Shown here: piece after piece, positions 56,005 to 64,000 of the stretch | Layout: each line of letters starts with the position of its first letter | How positions within the stretch are numbered: position 1 is the stretch's first letter | DNA from: Brenneria nigrifluens DSM 30175 = ATCC 13028 | Lineage (GTDB): Bacteria > Pseudomonadota > Gammaproteobacteria > Enterobacterales > Enterobacteriaceae | Assembly: GCF_005484965.1 (NCBI RefSeq) | Contig: NZ_CP034036.1 | Location: forward strand, 4,340,001-4,404,000 | Direction of reading: 5' to 3' | DNA length: 64,000 bases | Position numbers and translations under genes: made by a program | Notes under the pieces: model-generated | What the model was told of the DNA's origin: nothing | Databases searched by the model: none | What the model saw: the letters and a program-made list of their open reading frames with translations, nothing else

Positions 56005-56992
56005 GGATCACATACTCTTTAACGTTGACTTTTTCCTGTAAAATACGGTGTTTTGTCAGCCAGTCCGCGGCGAACTGGAACTGTTTAAGAAAGTCCTCAT
56101 CGTTCGGTTTGAAGAACCGGTAGCTTCGGTTGAGAGAAATAAAGTAATTCTTGATTTCATCGCTGTATTTCCCCGCTTTCTGGCTGACCGCCTCCACCTC
56201 CTGCGGATGCGCGCTCGCCCATTCGCCTTCAGCGGCAAAGGCCTCGCCGACGGCTTTCACAATATCGGGATGTTGCCGGGCAAAGTCTTTATGCACCAGG
56301 AAGGAGTTGAAGTCATAAAGCGCGTCCAGATCCTTTTCTTCAAACACGTTGTGCGCTTTGTAGTTCTGCCGCGCGATATCGATCGCCGGGCTCCACCATG
56401 ACCAGGCGTCCACTTTGCCGGCGCCCAGCGCCGCCGCCGCGTCCGCTGCGTTCAGATAAACCGTTTTGATTTTATCGCGATCGATATTGTGTTTTTCCAG
56501 CGCGGCGACAAATAGCACCTCTCCCAGGCCGGAACGGTTAACGGCGACCGTTTTGCCGATCAGATCCTCGAACTTGTTAATGCCGGAGTCGTCTTTGGCG
56601 ATAATGGCGGAGGTTCTGGGCAGATAGATATAGAATTGCGTAAACGCCACCGGCGAACCGGCCAGAATGGCGGCCACCCCCGGCGTGGTCGAGCCGCCGA
56701 AGCTGAAATCCGCCGAACGCCCCACTACCGCCTGAATCGACTGAGCGTGGCCGGGAAAGGGACCGACCCACTCCACGCGAATGCCCTGCGACGCCAGGCG
56801 TTTATCCAGCTCTCCGCGCTCTTTGGCCAGCAGCGTGATATTTCCTCCGCCCCGGGCATAGGTCAGCCTCACCGTCTTGTTCTGCTCCGACTGATTATCC
56901 GCATTGGCGTATAACGGCGCCAACATTGCGCCCACCATTGCCAATATCATGCCGAAGCCGGTTATTGTTAACTTTCGTTGCAACTGCGCCAT
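55997..56992 (-). CDS. ABC transporter substrate-binding protein, sulfonate/taurine type
   Basis: A 331-residue periplasmic binding protein of the SsuA/TauA/NMT1 family. Signal peptide residues 1-32 (cleavage after ANA). Blocks ARGGGNITLLAKERGELDK (about 46-64), FSFGGSTTPGVA near 96, IGKTVAVNRSG near 145 and VDAWSWWSPA near 193 are typical for aliphatic sulfonate binders, in which the WSWW region lines the pocket. Overlaps the rhodanese start. Confidence 0.85.
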   Translation of the reverse strand: MAQLQRKLTITGFGMILAMVGAMLAPLYANADNQSEQNKTVRLTYARGGGNITLLAKERGELDKRLASQGIRVEWVGPFPGHAQSIQAVVGRSADFSFGGSTTPGVAAILAGSPVAFTQFYIYLPRTSAIIAKDDSGINKFEDLIGKTVAVNRSGLGEVLFVAALEKHNIDRDKIKTVYLNAADAAAALGAGKVDAWSWWSPAIDIARQNYKAHNVFEEKDLDALYDFNSFLVHKDFARQHPDIVKAVGEAFAAEGEWASAHPQEVEAVSQKAGKYSDEIKNYFISLNRSYRFFKPNDEDFLKQFQFAADWLTKHRILQEKVNVKEYVIHE

Positions 56993-57105
56993 ATATTTCC
57001 CCTGAAAAATTAAACCGATAACGAAACCCTTTTTATTCCCGGCGCCGCAGTGGCAATAAAGCGCCCGGCGTCATAAATACGCACAGGCTGCAATATACCG
57101 GGCGG

Positions 57106-57816
57106 TCAGTTAAGCGATACGCCTAATTCCGCCAGCAGCTTGTTATGGATAACCGTTCTGTCGCCATATTCATTAACCCAATATTCGCTATCGATACGGC
57201 CGTTTTTCATAATTAATATCCGATCGGCCAGTGTAATCGCTTCGTCAACGTCGTGCGTAACCAGCAGCACGCCCGGCTGATGTTTGCGGATTAACGTTTT
57301 GAGCAGCAAATGCATCTTGATACGGGTTAAGGCGTCCAGAGACGCGAAAGGTTCGTCCAGCAACAGTATCTGCGGCTCCTGGATAAAGGCTCTGGCAATC
57401 GCCACGCGCTGCGCCTGCCCCCCGGAGAGGTTTCTCGGCCAGTCGGTCAAACGGTCGCCCAGGCCGACCTCTTCCAGCGCCAGCGCCGCTTTGCGCTTTA
57501 TCTCCCGCCTGTCGGCGCCGTTCATGCCCAGCGAGACATTGCGCCATAGCGCTTCCCAGGGCAGCAGGCGGTGTTCCTGAAAAACGACGGCGGGAGAACC
57601 AGCCACGCTGATTTCGCCGCTTTGCACCCTATCCAGACCGGCTATCGCCCGCAGCAGGGTGGTTTTTCCACAGCCGCTTTCCCCCAGCAAGGCGACGAAT
57701 TCCCCTTTCATCAGCGTCAGGTTGATGCGGTTCAACACCACCTTTTCGCCGTAGGCTTTCACCAGGTGGCGGATGGACACCGCCGGCGAAGGCTGCGGCA
57801 CGGCTGATCCCGCCAT
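57106..57816 (-). CDS. ABC transporter ATPase (SsuB/TauB-like)
   Basis: A 236-residue ATPase. Walker A GESGCGKTT near residue 39, signature LSGGQAQR near 129, Walker B ILLLDEPFA near 150 and the H-loop VTHDVDEA near 183. It matches the SsuB/TauB family. Its start overlaps the permease stop by one base. Confidence 0.92.
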   Translation of the reverse strand: MAGSAVPQPSPAVSIRHLVKAYGEKVVLNRINLTLMKGEFVALLGESGCGKTTLLRAIAGLDRVQSGEISVAGSPAVVFQEHRLLPWEALWRNVSLGMNGADRREIKRKAALALEEVGLGDRLTDWPRNLSGGQAQRVAIARAFIQEPQILLLDEPFASLDALTRIKMHLLLKTLIRKHQPGVLLVTHDVDEAITLADRILIMKNGRIDSEYWVNEYGDRTVIHNKLLAELGVSLN

Positions 57817-58664
57817 TAGCTTTTATCCGCCGCGTAATTCGCATGCCAGGCAAGAAAATGGCGCTCCAGCGCTCTGGCGACGGCGTCGGCGCTCATGCCG
57901 ATAAGCGCGTAAATAACTATCGTCAGTACGATAATATCCGTCTGCAGGAACTCGCGCGCGTCCACGGCCAGAAAACCGATGCCGCTGCTGGCGCCGACGG
58001 TTTCCGCAATCACCAGCGCCAGCCACGCGGTGGCGAGGGAGTAGCGGACGCCGGTTAAAATAGAGGGAAGCGCCGCCGGGAAAACGATGCGTCGGATGGT
58101 GGTGAACGCGCTTAATTTCTGCACCTTCGCCAGCTCAAACAGCTTGGGATCAATCTGCCTGATGCCTAACGTAGTATTGATATACATAGGAAAACTGACG
58201 CCCAGCGCCACCATGAATATTTTCTGCTCCTCGCCCACGCCGAACCATACGATAACCAGCGGAAGCATCGCCAGAAACGGAATGGCGCGCATCATTTGAA
58301 TCGTTCTGTCGAGAAGAACGCCGACGATAATGGAAAATCCCACCGCCAGTCCCAACGAGAAACCGACGGCCGCGCCGATACCCCATCCGATAGCCGCACG
58401 CGACATGCTGACCAGCAGGTCGCGCTGCAAGGTGCCGTCGCGGAATAAATCCACCGCCGCGGAAAAAACCTTACTCGGCGCAGGCAATATTTCGGGCATT
58501 ATCCAAGCGGAGCGGCAGGCATATTCCCAAAGCAGGAATAATAGAAAGGGGATGAGCCAGGACAGTAACGGCTTCCATCGGGAATGGGAAAATAAGGCCT
58601 TGAGAATAATTAATCTCGCCAGATATTTATTCCCTGAGCCGGAATCGATGCTCTGATTGTACAT
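57816..58664 (-). CDS. ABC transporter permease (SsuC/TauC-like)
   Basis: A 282-residue inner-membrane protein with about six spans and the BPD_transp_1 domain (about residues 80-270). The EAA-loop region (KVQKLSAFTTIRRIVFPAALP) is near residue 178. First gene of the operon that runs without large gaps to 51266. The AT-rich 250 bases upstream should hold its promoter. Confidence 0.9.
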   Translation of the reverse strand: MYNQSIDSGSGNKYLARLIILKALFSHSRWKPLLSWLIPFLLFLLWEYACRSAWIMPEILPAPSKVFSAAVDLFRDGTLQRDLLVSMSRAAIGWGIGAAVGFSLGLAVGFSIIVGVLLDRTIQMMRAIPFLAMLPLVIVWFGVGEEQKIFMVALGVSFPMYINTTLGIRQIDPKLFELAKVQKLSAFTTIRRIVFPAALPSILTGVRYSLATAWLALVIAETVGASSGIGFLAVDAREFLQTDIIVLTIVIYALIGMSADAVARALERHFLAWHANYAADKS

Positions 58665-58916
58665 AGAAGCTATTCCGCATTAAAAACAGGATCGAATTAG
58701 CCAATCTTCGCAATAGAGCGCAAAGACATAATAAAAATATAATAATAAATTATACGATTATTTTTCTTAAAAAGAATGCGGATGTAAAAGCAGTATTTCT
58801 CCTATGGTTAGTCTTAAATAAAATATAGCGAACCCTGCGCGCCGCCAATTCCGGCGACGAGCGGAAAACCGATCGCCGCCGCGGCGGCGTACCGTCTCAA
58901 GCGGAAAACAGGCGGG

Positions 58917-60812
58917 TTATACTTCGATCTCCGCCCGGTCGCCTTTCTCCTGCAGCCAGTTGCGCCGATCTTCCGCCCGCTTTTTCGCCAGTAGCATATC
59001 CATCATCGCCATCGTCTGGTCGATATCTTCATCGTTAATCGTCAGCTGCACCAGCCGGCGGGTATTGGGATCGAGCGTGGTTTCCCGCAGCTGCAGCGGG
59101 TTCATTTCACCCAGTCCTTTAAAGCGCTGCACGTTGGGTTTGCCCTTTTTACGCTTGAGCTGCTCCAGCACGCCCGCTTTTTCCTCTTCATCCAGCGCGT
59201 AATACACCTCTTTGCCGAGATCGATGCGGTACAGCGGCGGCATCGCCACATAGACATGGCCGCCCTTCACCACCGAGCGGAAATGGCGCACGAACAGGGC
59301 GCACAGCAGCGTGGCGATGTGTAGGCCGTCGGAGTCCGCATCCGCCAGGATGCAAATCTTGCCGTAACGGAGCTGGCTTAAGTCGTCGCTGTCGGGATCA
59401 ATGCCGATGGCCACCGAAATATCGTGCACTTCCTGGGAGGCCAGCACCTCATCGGAAGAGACTTCCCAGGTATTCAGGATCTTGCCCTTCAGCGGCATAA
59501 TCGCCTGAAATTCACGCTCCCGCGCCTGCTTGGCGGAGCCGCCCGCCGAGTCCCCTTCCACCAGAAACAGTTCGGTGCGGTTAAGATCCTGCGAGGTGCA
59601 GTCCGCCAGCTTGCCGGGCAGCGCGGGGCCGCTGGTCAGCTTTTTGCGCACCACTTTTTTGGCCGCGCGCATGCGGCGCTGGGCGCTGGCGATAGCCAGT
59701 TCGGCCAGCTGTTCCGCCGCCTGGATATTCTGGTTCAGCCACAGGCTGAACGCATCTTTCACCACGCCGGAAACAAAGGCCGCGCACTGGCGTGAAGAGA
59801 GACGCTCCTTGGTTTGCCCGGCGAACTGCGGATCCTGCATCTTGACCGACAGCACATAGGCACAGCGCTCCCAGATATCGTCGGCGCTCAGCTTTACGCC
59901 GCGCGGCAGAATATTGCGGAACTCGCAGAACTCGCGCATGGCGTCCAGCAGGCCCTGGCGCAAACCGTTAACGTGCGTGCCGCCCATCGGGGTGGGGATC
60001 AGGTTGACGTAGCTTTCGGTCAGTAACTCTCCCCCTTCCGGCAGCCACAGCAGCGCCCAGTCCACCGCTTCGGTGTCGCCGGCAATCGCCCCCAGAAACG
60101 GTTTTTCCGGCAGGGTGATCAAGCCATTCACCGCTTCGCACAGGTAATCGTTCAGCCCGTCCTGATAGCACCAGCGCTGCTCGGTATTATTGACCTTATC
60201 TTTAAAAACGATTTCGACGCCGGGACACAACACCGCCTTGGCTTTTAGCAGATGCGTCAGGCGGGAAACGGAAAAACGCGGGCTGTCGAAGAATTTTTCA
60301 TCCGGCCAGAAATGAACGCGGGTGCCGGTGTTGCGGCGGCCGCAGGCGCCGGTGACGGTAAGATCCTGCACTTTGTCGCCATTCTCAAACGCCATGTCGT
60401 ACACCTGACCGTCGCGCCGCACCGTCACTTCCACCCGCGAAGAGAGCGCGTTGACCACCGAGATCCCCACGCCGTGCAGGCCGCCCGAAAACTGATAGTT
60501 TTTATTGGAGAATTTACCGCCCGCGTGCAGGCGGCACAGAATCAGCTCAACCGCCGGGACGCCCTCTTCAGGGTGGATATCCACCGGCATCCCGCGGCCG
60601 TCATCAATCACTTCCAATGACTGGTCGGCGTGCAAAATCACATCAATACGGCGCGCATGCCCGGCCAATGCCTCATCGATGCTGTTGTCTATCACTTCTT
60701 GCCCTAAATGGTTGGGACGAGAGGTGTCGGTGTACATTCCCGGGCGACGGCGCACCGGTTCCAGTCCGCTGAGTACTTCAATCGCATCGGCGTTATAACT
60801 TGATTGCGTCAT
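58917..60812 (-). CDS. parE: DNA topoisomerase IV subunit B
   Basis: A 631-residue GyrB-type ATPase subunit nearly identical in layout to E. coli ParE: ATP-binding Bergerat motifs (VIDNSIDEAL, DDGRGMPV, GGLHGVG) in the first 120 residues, the TOPRIM acidic residues in VEGDSAGG near 412 and ADADSDG near 490. It partners ParC. It heads the parE-yqiA-cpdA-yqiB-nudF row as last transcribed gene. Confidence 0.97.
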   Translation of the reverse strand: MTQSSYNADAIEVLSGLEPVRRRPGMYTDTSRPNHLGQEVIDNSIDEALAGHARRIDVILHADQSLEVIDDGRGMPVDIHPEEGVPAVELILCRLHAGGKFSNKNYQFSGGLHGVGISVVNALSSRVEVTVRRDGQVYDMAFENGDKVQDLTVTGACGRRNTGTRVHFWPDEKFFDSPRFSVSRLTHLLKAKAVLCPGVEIVFKDKVNNTEQRWCYQDGLNDYLCEAVNGLITLPEKPFLGAIAGDTEAVDWALLWLPEGGELLTESYVNLIPTPMGGTHVNGLRQGLLDAMREFCEFRNILPRGVKLSADDIWERCAYVLSVKMQDPQFAGQTKERLSSRQCAAFVSGVVKDAFSLWLNQNIQAAEQLAELAIASAQRRMRAAKKVVRKKLTSGPALPGKLADCTSQDLNRTELFLVEGDSAGGSAKQAREREFQAIMPLKGKILNTWEVSSDEVLASQEVHDISVAIGIDPDSDDLSQLRYGKICILADADSDGLHIATLLCALFVRHFRSVVKGGHVYVAMPPLYRIDLGKEVYYALDEEEKAGVLEQLKRKKGKPNVQRFKGLGEMNPLQLRETTLDPNTRRLVQLTINDEDIDQTMAMMDMLLAKKRAEDRRNWLQEKGDRAEIEV

Positions 60813-60941
60813 GGTTTGATTTAATTCGTTGTTTTAAATGAATAAGTGGTGAACTATACCGCTGGTGCGTCATTCACGAACGAATGGCGGGCAAGGTTCA
60901 TTTTCGCACTGTCGCCATCATCGTCATCGGCCCCCTGTCGA

Positions 60942-61523
60942 TCAGTCGGTCGCGAGCCCCAGAAAATTCACGATGGGCGAAAAAAAGTGCTCAAATCCGA
61001 CAAAGGCATGATTGCCCCCTGATTCCACCGTCTGGCGGCAGGAGGTGTAATAAGCGACGGCCTGACGATAATCCAGCACTTCATCGCCGGTCTGCAACAG
61101 CAGCCACAGCAAATCAGGCGACTCCAGCGGCTCAACCTGCATGACCTTGAGATCGTAAACGTGCCGCGACTCTAGCACATATTGCTCGCCCGTGTAGGGG
61201 TTCTGATACTCCCCCAGATGGTCGAGCAGCAGTTCAAACGGCCGCACGGCGGGATTCACCACGACGGCGGGCAAGGTGAAACACTGGGATAGCCAGGTGG
61301 CATAATAACCGCCGAGCGAAGAACCGACAATGCCCAGCGGGCGACCCGCATGCGCCAGCACCAGCGACTCCATCAGCTCGGCCGCTTCATCCGGGTAGGG
61401 CGGAAGCTGCGGCGTCAGCATTTCAATCGCGGGATGATGAACCACCAGCCACGCTTTCAGCGCCGTGGCTTTTGCCGAATTGGGCGTGCTGTTGAAACCG
61501 TGCAGATAGAGTAAAGTCGGCAT
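60942..61523 (-). CDS. yqiA: Esterase YqiA
   Basis: A 193-residue alpha/beta-hydrolase. The nucleophile elbow is GSSLGG near residue 68; the HGFNSTP start and the final GGNHAF block with the catalytic His complete the triad. It hydrolyses short-chain esters in vitro. Its start overlaps the cpdA stop. Confidence 0.94.
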   Translation of the reverse strand: MPTLLYLHGFNSTPNSAKATALKAWLVVHHPAIEMLTPQLPPYPDEAAELMESLVLAHAGRPLGIVGSSLGGYYATWLSQCFTLPAVVVNPAVRPFELLLDHLGEYQNPYTGEQYVLESRHVYDLKVMQVEPLESPDLLWLLLQTGDEVLDYRQAVAYYTSCRQTVESGGNHAFVGFEHFFSPIVNFLGLATD

Positions 61524-62350
61524 TAATAACCGTCCGAATTCATATCCGGCAAGAATTCATTGCCCTGCAGACGAAACACCTCGGTTTCCAGCTGGCCGTC
61601 CGGCATTAAATCCAGATAACGCCAGCCGGGCGCCACGTCGTCAATGGCGAAACTGGTGCAATGGGGTTTGAACTGAACGCAGGTGGAGGGCGTTGCCAGC
61701 AGACGACGGCCATGCCAGCCGAGATCGAGTTCCTGGTGAATATGTCCGCAAAGAATGGTATTCACCCGCGGGTAACGGGCCAGTATCGCCGCCAGACTAT
61801 GCGCATTGCGCAGGCTGTGCTGGTCCAGCCAATTACAGCCCGAAGGATGAGGATGATGGTGCAATAATAGCAGCGTATAGCGATCCGGCTGGCTTTGCAG
61901 AGTGCGTTCCAGCCATTCGAGCTGATAATCGCTCAACTCGCCGTGGGGCACGCCGAAAACCTGGCTATCCAGCAGAATAGTCTGCCACTTATCCCCCAGC
62001 AGCACATGCTTGGACGGCGCAATTCCCGCCTCCGCCAGCGCATCCACCATCGCCGGCTGAAAATCATGATTACCCGGCAACCACACGCAGGGCGCGGACA
62101 ACCGCCTGATCCCGCGGGAAAAATGGCGATAGGCTTCCAGCGAGTGGTCCTGCGCCAAATCGCCCGTCGCGACGATTAAATCAAACGCATATTGCTGAGC
62201 CTGTATGGCATCCAGCACCGCGTGATAACTGCGGTATGTGTTAATACCCAGCAGCGTTTCATGCTCGCCGGCAAAAAGATGGGTATCCGTTATTTGTAAA
62301 ATCCTGATTCTGGCCCCATGCGCCACAGGAAGTGTCAACAGGCTTTCCAA
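61523..62350 (-). CDS. cpdA: 3',5'-cyclic AMP phosphodiesterase
   Basis: A 275-residue calcineurin-like metallophosphoesterase. Metal-binding blocks are all present: DTHLF near residue 22, GDLAQD near 62, GNHDF near 95 and GHIHQE near 205. It breaks down cAMP and so sets CRP activity. Confidence 0.95.
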   Translation of the reverse strand: MESLLTLPVAHGARIRILQITDTHLFAGEHETLLGINTYRSYHAVLDAIQAQQYAFDLIVATGDLAQDHSLEAYRHFSRGIRRLSAPCVWLPGNHDFQPAMVDALAEAGIAPSKHVLLGDKWQTILLDSQVFGVPHGELSDYQLEWLERTLQSQPDRYTLLLLHHHPHPSGCNWLDQHSLRNAHSLAAILARYPRVNTILCGHIHQELDLGWHGRRLLATPSTCVQFKPHCTSFAIDDVAPGWRYLDLMPDGQLETEVFRLQGNEFLPDMNSDGY

Positions 62351-62380
62351 ATGATGGTGTCCTTGGTTACTTAAATCTGT

Positions 62381-62803
62381 CTAACAAACCGGGATCGACA
62401 TCGAACCATACGCCAAACAATATTTTAGCCAATCAGCAAGAAACTGATTAATTTGATGCTTTTCGTCACGTTGGTGTAACTTCTTATTCGGGTAATCATA
62501 ACGTGCTTTGAAGCGAAAGATCTGCTGACTGGCACACACTTCCGCAACCAGCGCGTCATGATACAGCCTGACCGTCATCATCGGCAGGCTCCAGTAGCTT
62601 ACCGCCGGCGCAATCTGCTGAATCTTGACCAAAGAGGTGTAACGGGTTGATTCAAGAATGGTTAAGCGATAGACGGCATTATTAACGTGATAAACCGCGG
62701 TTTCACCGACTTCGTCTATACGGGGCAGCAAACGCCGTAATTGCATGAAATTGGTTTCGCATAGCCTCATCATTGCCGGGAAATCCGGGGTATAACGCTT
62801 CAT
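62381..62803 (-). CDS. yqiB: DUF1249 protein YqiB
   Basis: A 140-residue DUF1249 protein, conserved between nudF and cpdA in enterobacteria. The segments YHDALVAEVCASQQIFRFK and YDYPNKKLHQRDEKHQIN (about residues 83-120) are typical. Function unknown. It lies four bases after the nudF stop. Confidence 0.93.
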   Translation of the reverse strand: MKRYTPDFPAMMRLCETNFMQLRRLLPRIDEVGETAVYHVNNAVYRLTILESTRYTSLVKIQQIAPAVSYWSLPMMTVRLYHDALVAEVCASQQIFRFKARYDYPNKKLHQRDEKHQINQFLADWLKYCLAYGSMSIPVC

Positions 62804-62807
62804 AAAT

Positions 62808-63440
62808 TCAATCCACCCACTCGTTTCTCAGTTTTTCATGGTGCAACGCCAACCATTGCAAGGCAATGACGGACGCCGCGTTATCGATAATCCCATCCTC
62901 AACCCACTGATAAGCCTGTTCACGGCTGACCACATGCACCCGGATATCTTCATTTTCCTCCGCCAGGCCATGAATGCCTGCCGCGGTGCGGGCATCCACC
63001 TCGCCCACCATAACGGTCAGACGTTCGCTGGTGCCGCCGGGGCTGGCAAGATAGCTGACGATTGGCCGGCAGCGGCCGACGACCAGTCCCGCTTCTTCCT
63101 GCGCTTCCCGGCGCGCCACCTGCTCCAGACTCTCGCCCGGTTCAATCATGCCCGCCACCAGTTCAAGCAGCCAGGGGGAGACGCTGGTGTCATAGGCGGC
63201 AATGCGGATCTGTTCAGCCAGCACCACCTCGTCGCGCAGCGGATCATACGGCAACAGGACAACCGCGTGTCCGCGTTCGAAGATCTCGCGGCTGACTTCT
63301 TCACTCATTTCACCATTAAACAGTCGATGACGGAAACGATAGCGCACCAGTGAAAAAAAACCTTTGTATAATTCATCTCGTGCAATAATTTCTACATCAT
63401 CTTTACTAAAGGTAACCTGACTGGATACTGAAGACACCAT
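62808..63440 (-). CDS. nudF: ADP-ribose diphosphatase
   Basis: A 210-residue Nudix hydrolase that splits ADP-ribose into AMP and ribose-5-phosphate. The Nudix box (GMIEPGESLEQVARREAQEEAG, split here as GMIEPGES near residue 97 and REAQEEAGL near 110) is intact. First gene of the row running to parE, divergent from tolC. Confidence 0.95.
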   Translation of the reverse strand: MVSSVSSQVTFSKDDVEIIARDELYKGFFSLVRYRFRHRLFNGEMSEEVSREIFERGHAVVLLPYDPLRDEVVLAEQIRIAAYDTSVSPWLLELVAGMIEPGESLEQVARREAQEEAGLVVGRCRPIVSYLASPGGTSERLTVMVGEVDARTAAGIHGLAEENEDIRVHVVSREQAYQWVEDGIIDNAASVIALQWLALHHEKLRNEWVD

Positions 63441-63595
63441 GATTCAACTCCTGTAGCGGATATTGGTGGAATCCATCATTATTGTATGGCGAAAATCCCC
63501 GTCATCATACTCGCTGTTGATTGTGGTAGATTTAGATAAGCTTGGAATTTTCCCCTGGCGCGGGGACTCGCCTAATCGGGAAAATTTCAGGAAAT

Positions 63596-63615
63596 ATGGC
63601 ACGTTCAGTTACCTT
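63596..63615 (+). promoter_or_regulatory. tolC marbox (MarA/SoxS/Rob site)
   Basis: ATGGCACGTTCAGTTACCTT matches the 20-base marbox consensus (AYnGCACnnWnnRYYAAAYn) with two mismatches, about 90 bases before tolC, as in E. coli where this box controls tolC. Confidence 0.7.
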
Positions 63616-63704
63616 ATTCTATTGGCAGATTCTGATAGAATCGAAAACCATTCGTCTATAGACAGCGCTATCATAGCGACATTGCTGTACAACAAGGAAC
63701 GCAA

Positions 63705-64000
63705 ATGAAGAAATTGCTCCCTCTTCTTATTGGTTTGAGCCTGGGCGGTTTTAGTTTAATGAGTCAGGCGGAAAACCTGCTACAGGTATACCAACAAGCT
63801 AAAAACTCGAATCCAGACTTACGTAGCTCAGCAGCCACCCGTGATGCCGCGTTTGAAAAAATCAATGAAGCACGCAGTCCGTTGTTGCCACAATTGGGCT
63901 TAGGCGCGGATTACACCTATACCGATGGTTTTCGAGATAACAACGGCATTAACAATGATGTTAAAAGCGCATCATTACAGTTAACCCAGACGCTGTTCGA
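63705..64000 (+). CDS. tolC: Outer-membrane channel TolC (partial)
   Basis: The first 98 residues are in the window. A signal peptide of 22 residues ends at MSQA, then ENLLQVYQQAKNSNPDLR and the YTYTDGFRD segment follow, as in TolC, the trimeric efflux and type I secretion channel. RBS AAGGA seven bases upstream. It continues past the right edge. Confidence 0.95.
   Translation, partial: MKKLLPLLIGLSLGGFSLMSQAENLLQVYQQAKNSNPDLRSSAATRDAAFEKINEARSPLLPQLGLGADYTYTDGFRDNNGINNDVKSASLQLTQTLF

Noticed and set aside
1..64000. CRISPR arrays
   Set aside because: No regularly spaced direct repeats were seen anywhere in the window.

Overview
This is chromosome of an enterobacterium. The right half carries core genes in Enterobacterales order and sequence: metC-yghB-dkgA, ftsP, plsC, parC, parE, yqiA, cpdA, yqiB, nudF and the start of tolC. 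Their proteins align closely with the E. coli ones from memory. GC content and the accessory genes suggest a plant-associated Pectobacteriaceae-type genome (Brenneria, Dickeya or Lonsdalea); the genus is inference.

Left accessory region (1-20.1 kb). Bases 3-12502 hold seven tightly coupled plus-strand genes that read as the restriction half of a Dpd (7-deazapurine-in-DNA) island: the end of an upstream gene, then dpdG, dpdH (AAA ATPase), dpdI, dpdJ (giant helicase), dpdK (PLD nuclease) and dpdD. They converge on queD, a preQ0 pathway gene. Next comes a graveyard: a decayed AAA ATPase/DUF4276 pair (AbiL-like), a truncated Abi-family gene and an orphan antitoxin. At 15354-15377 lies a copy of the leuX-type tRNA-Leu 3' end with integrase arm-like repeats on both sides. 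I read it as the junction of two tandem islands. The second island carries a P4-type integrase, an AT-rich protein with a possible PD-(D/E)XK nuclease motif, and an IS3-family element that cuts a small HTH regulator.

Middle region (20-41 kb). A six-gene carbohydrate operon encodes a DhnA/LsrF-type aldolase, a GlpP-like RNA antiterminator, an FGGY kinase, an SDR, a 2-hydroxyacid dehydrogenase and a galactitol-type PTS EIIC. An intrinsic terminator sits just before its first gene, so antitermination control is plausible. Then follow an orphan antitoxin, a 1178-residue SF1 helicase-PLD fusion resembling Mokosh type II, a DUF1615 lipoprotein, a LysR regulator, an aspA-dcuA pair in which aspA is frameshifted, a VapBC-type toxin-antitoxin pair with a perfect palindromic operator, metC, yghB and dkgA.

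Right region (40-64 kb). A GntR/UTRA regulator faces an NCS1 permease and a PfkB kinase gene. Then come ftsP, plsC and parC. Between parC and parE is an insertion: a Fur-box-linked TonB receptor and a seven-gene minus-strand operon. That operon encodes a sulfonate-type ABC transporter (three genes), a four-domain rhodanese, a two-subunit CoA-transferase-fold enzyme that lacks the usual catalytic Glu, and an acyl-CoA ligase. Together they look like an uptake and CoA-dependent catabolic route of unknown substrate, and it is the best candidate here for an undescribed system. The window closes with parE-yqiA-cpdA-yqiB-nudF and the divergent tolC with a good marbox.
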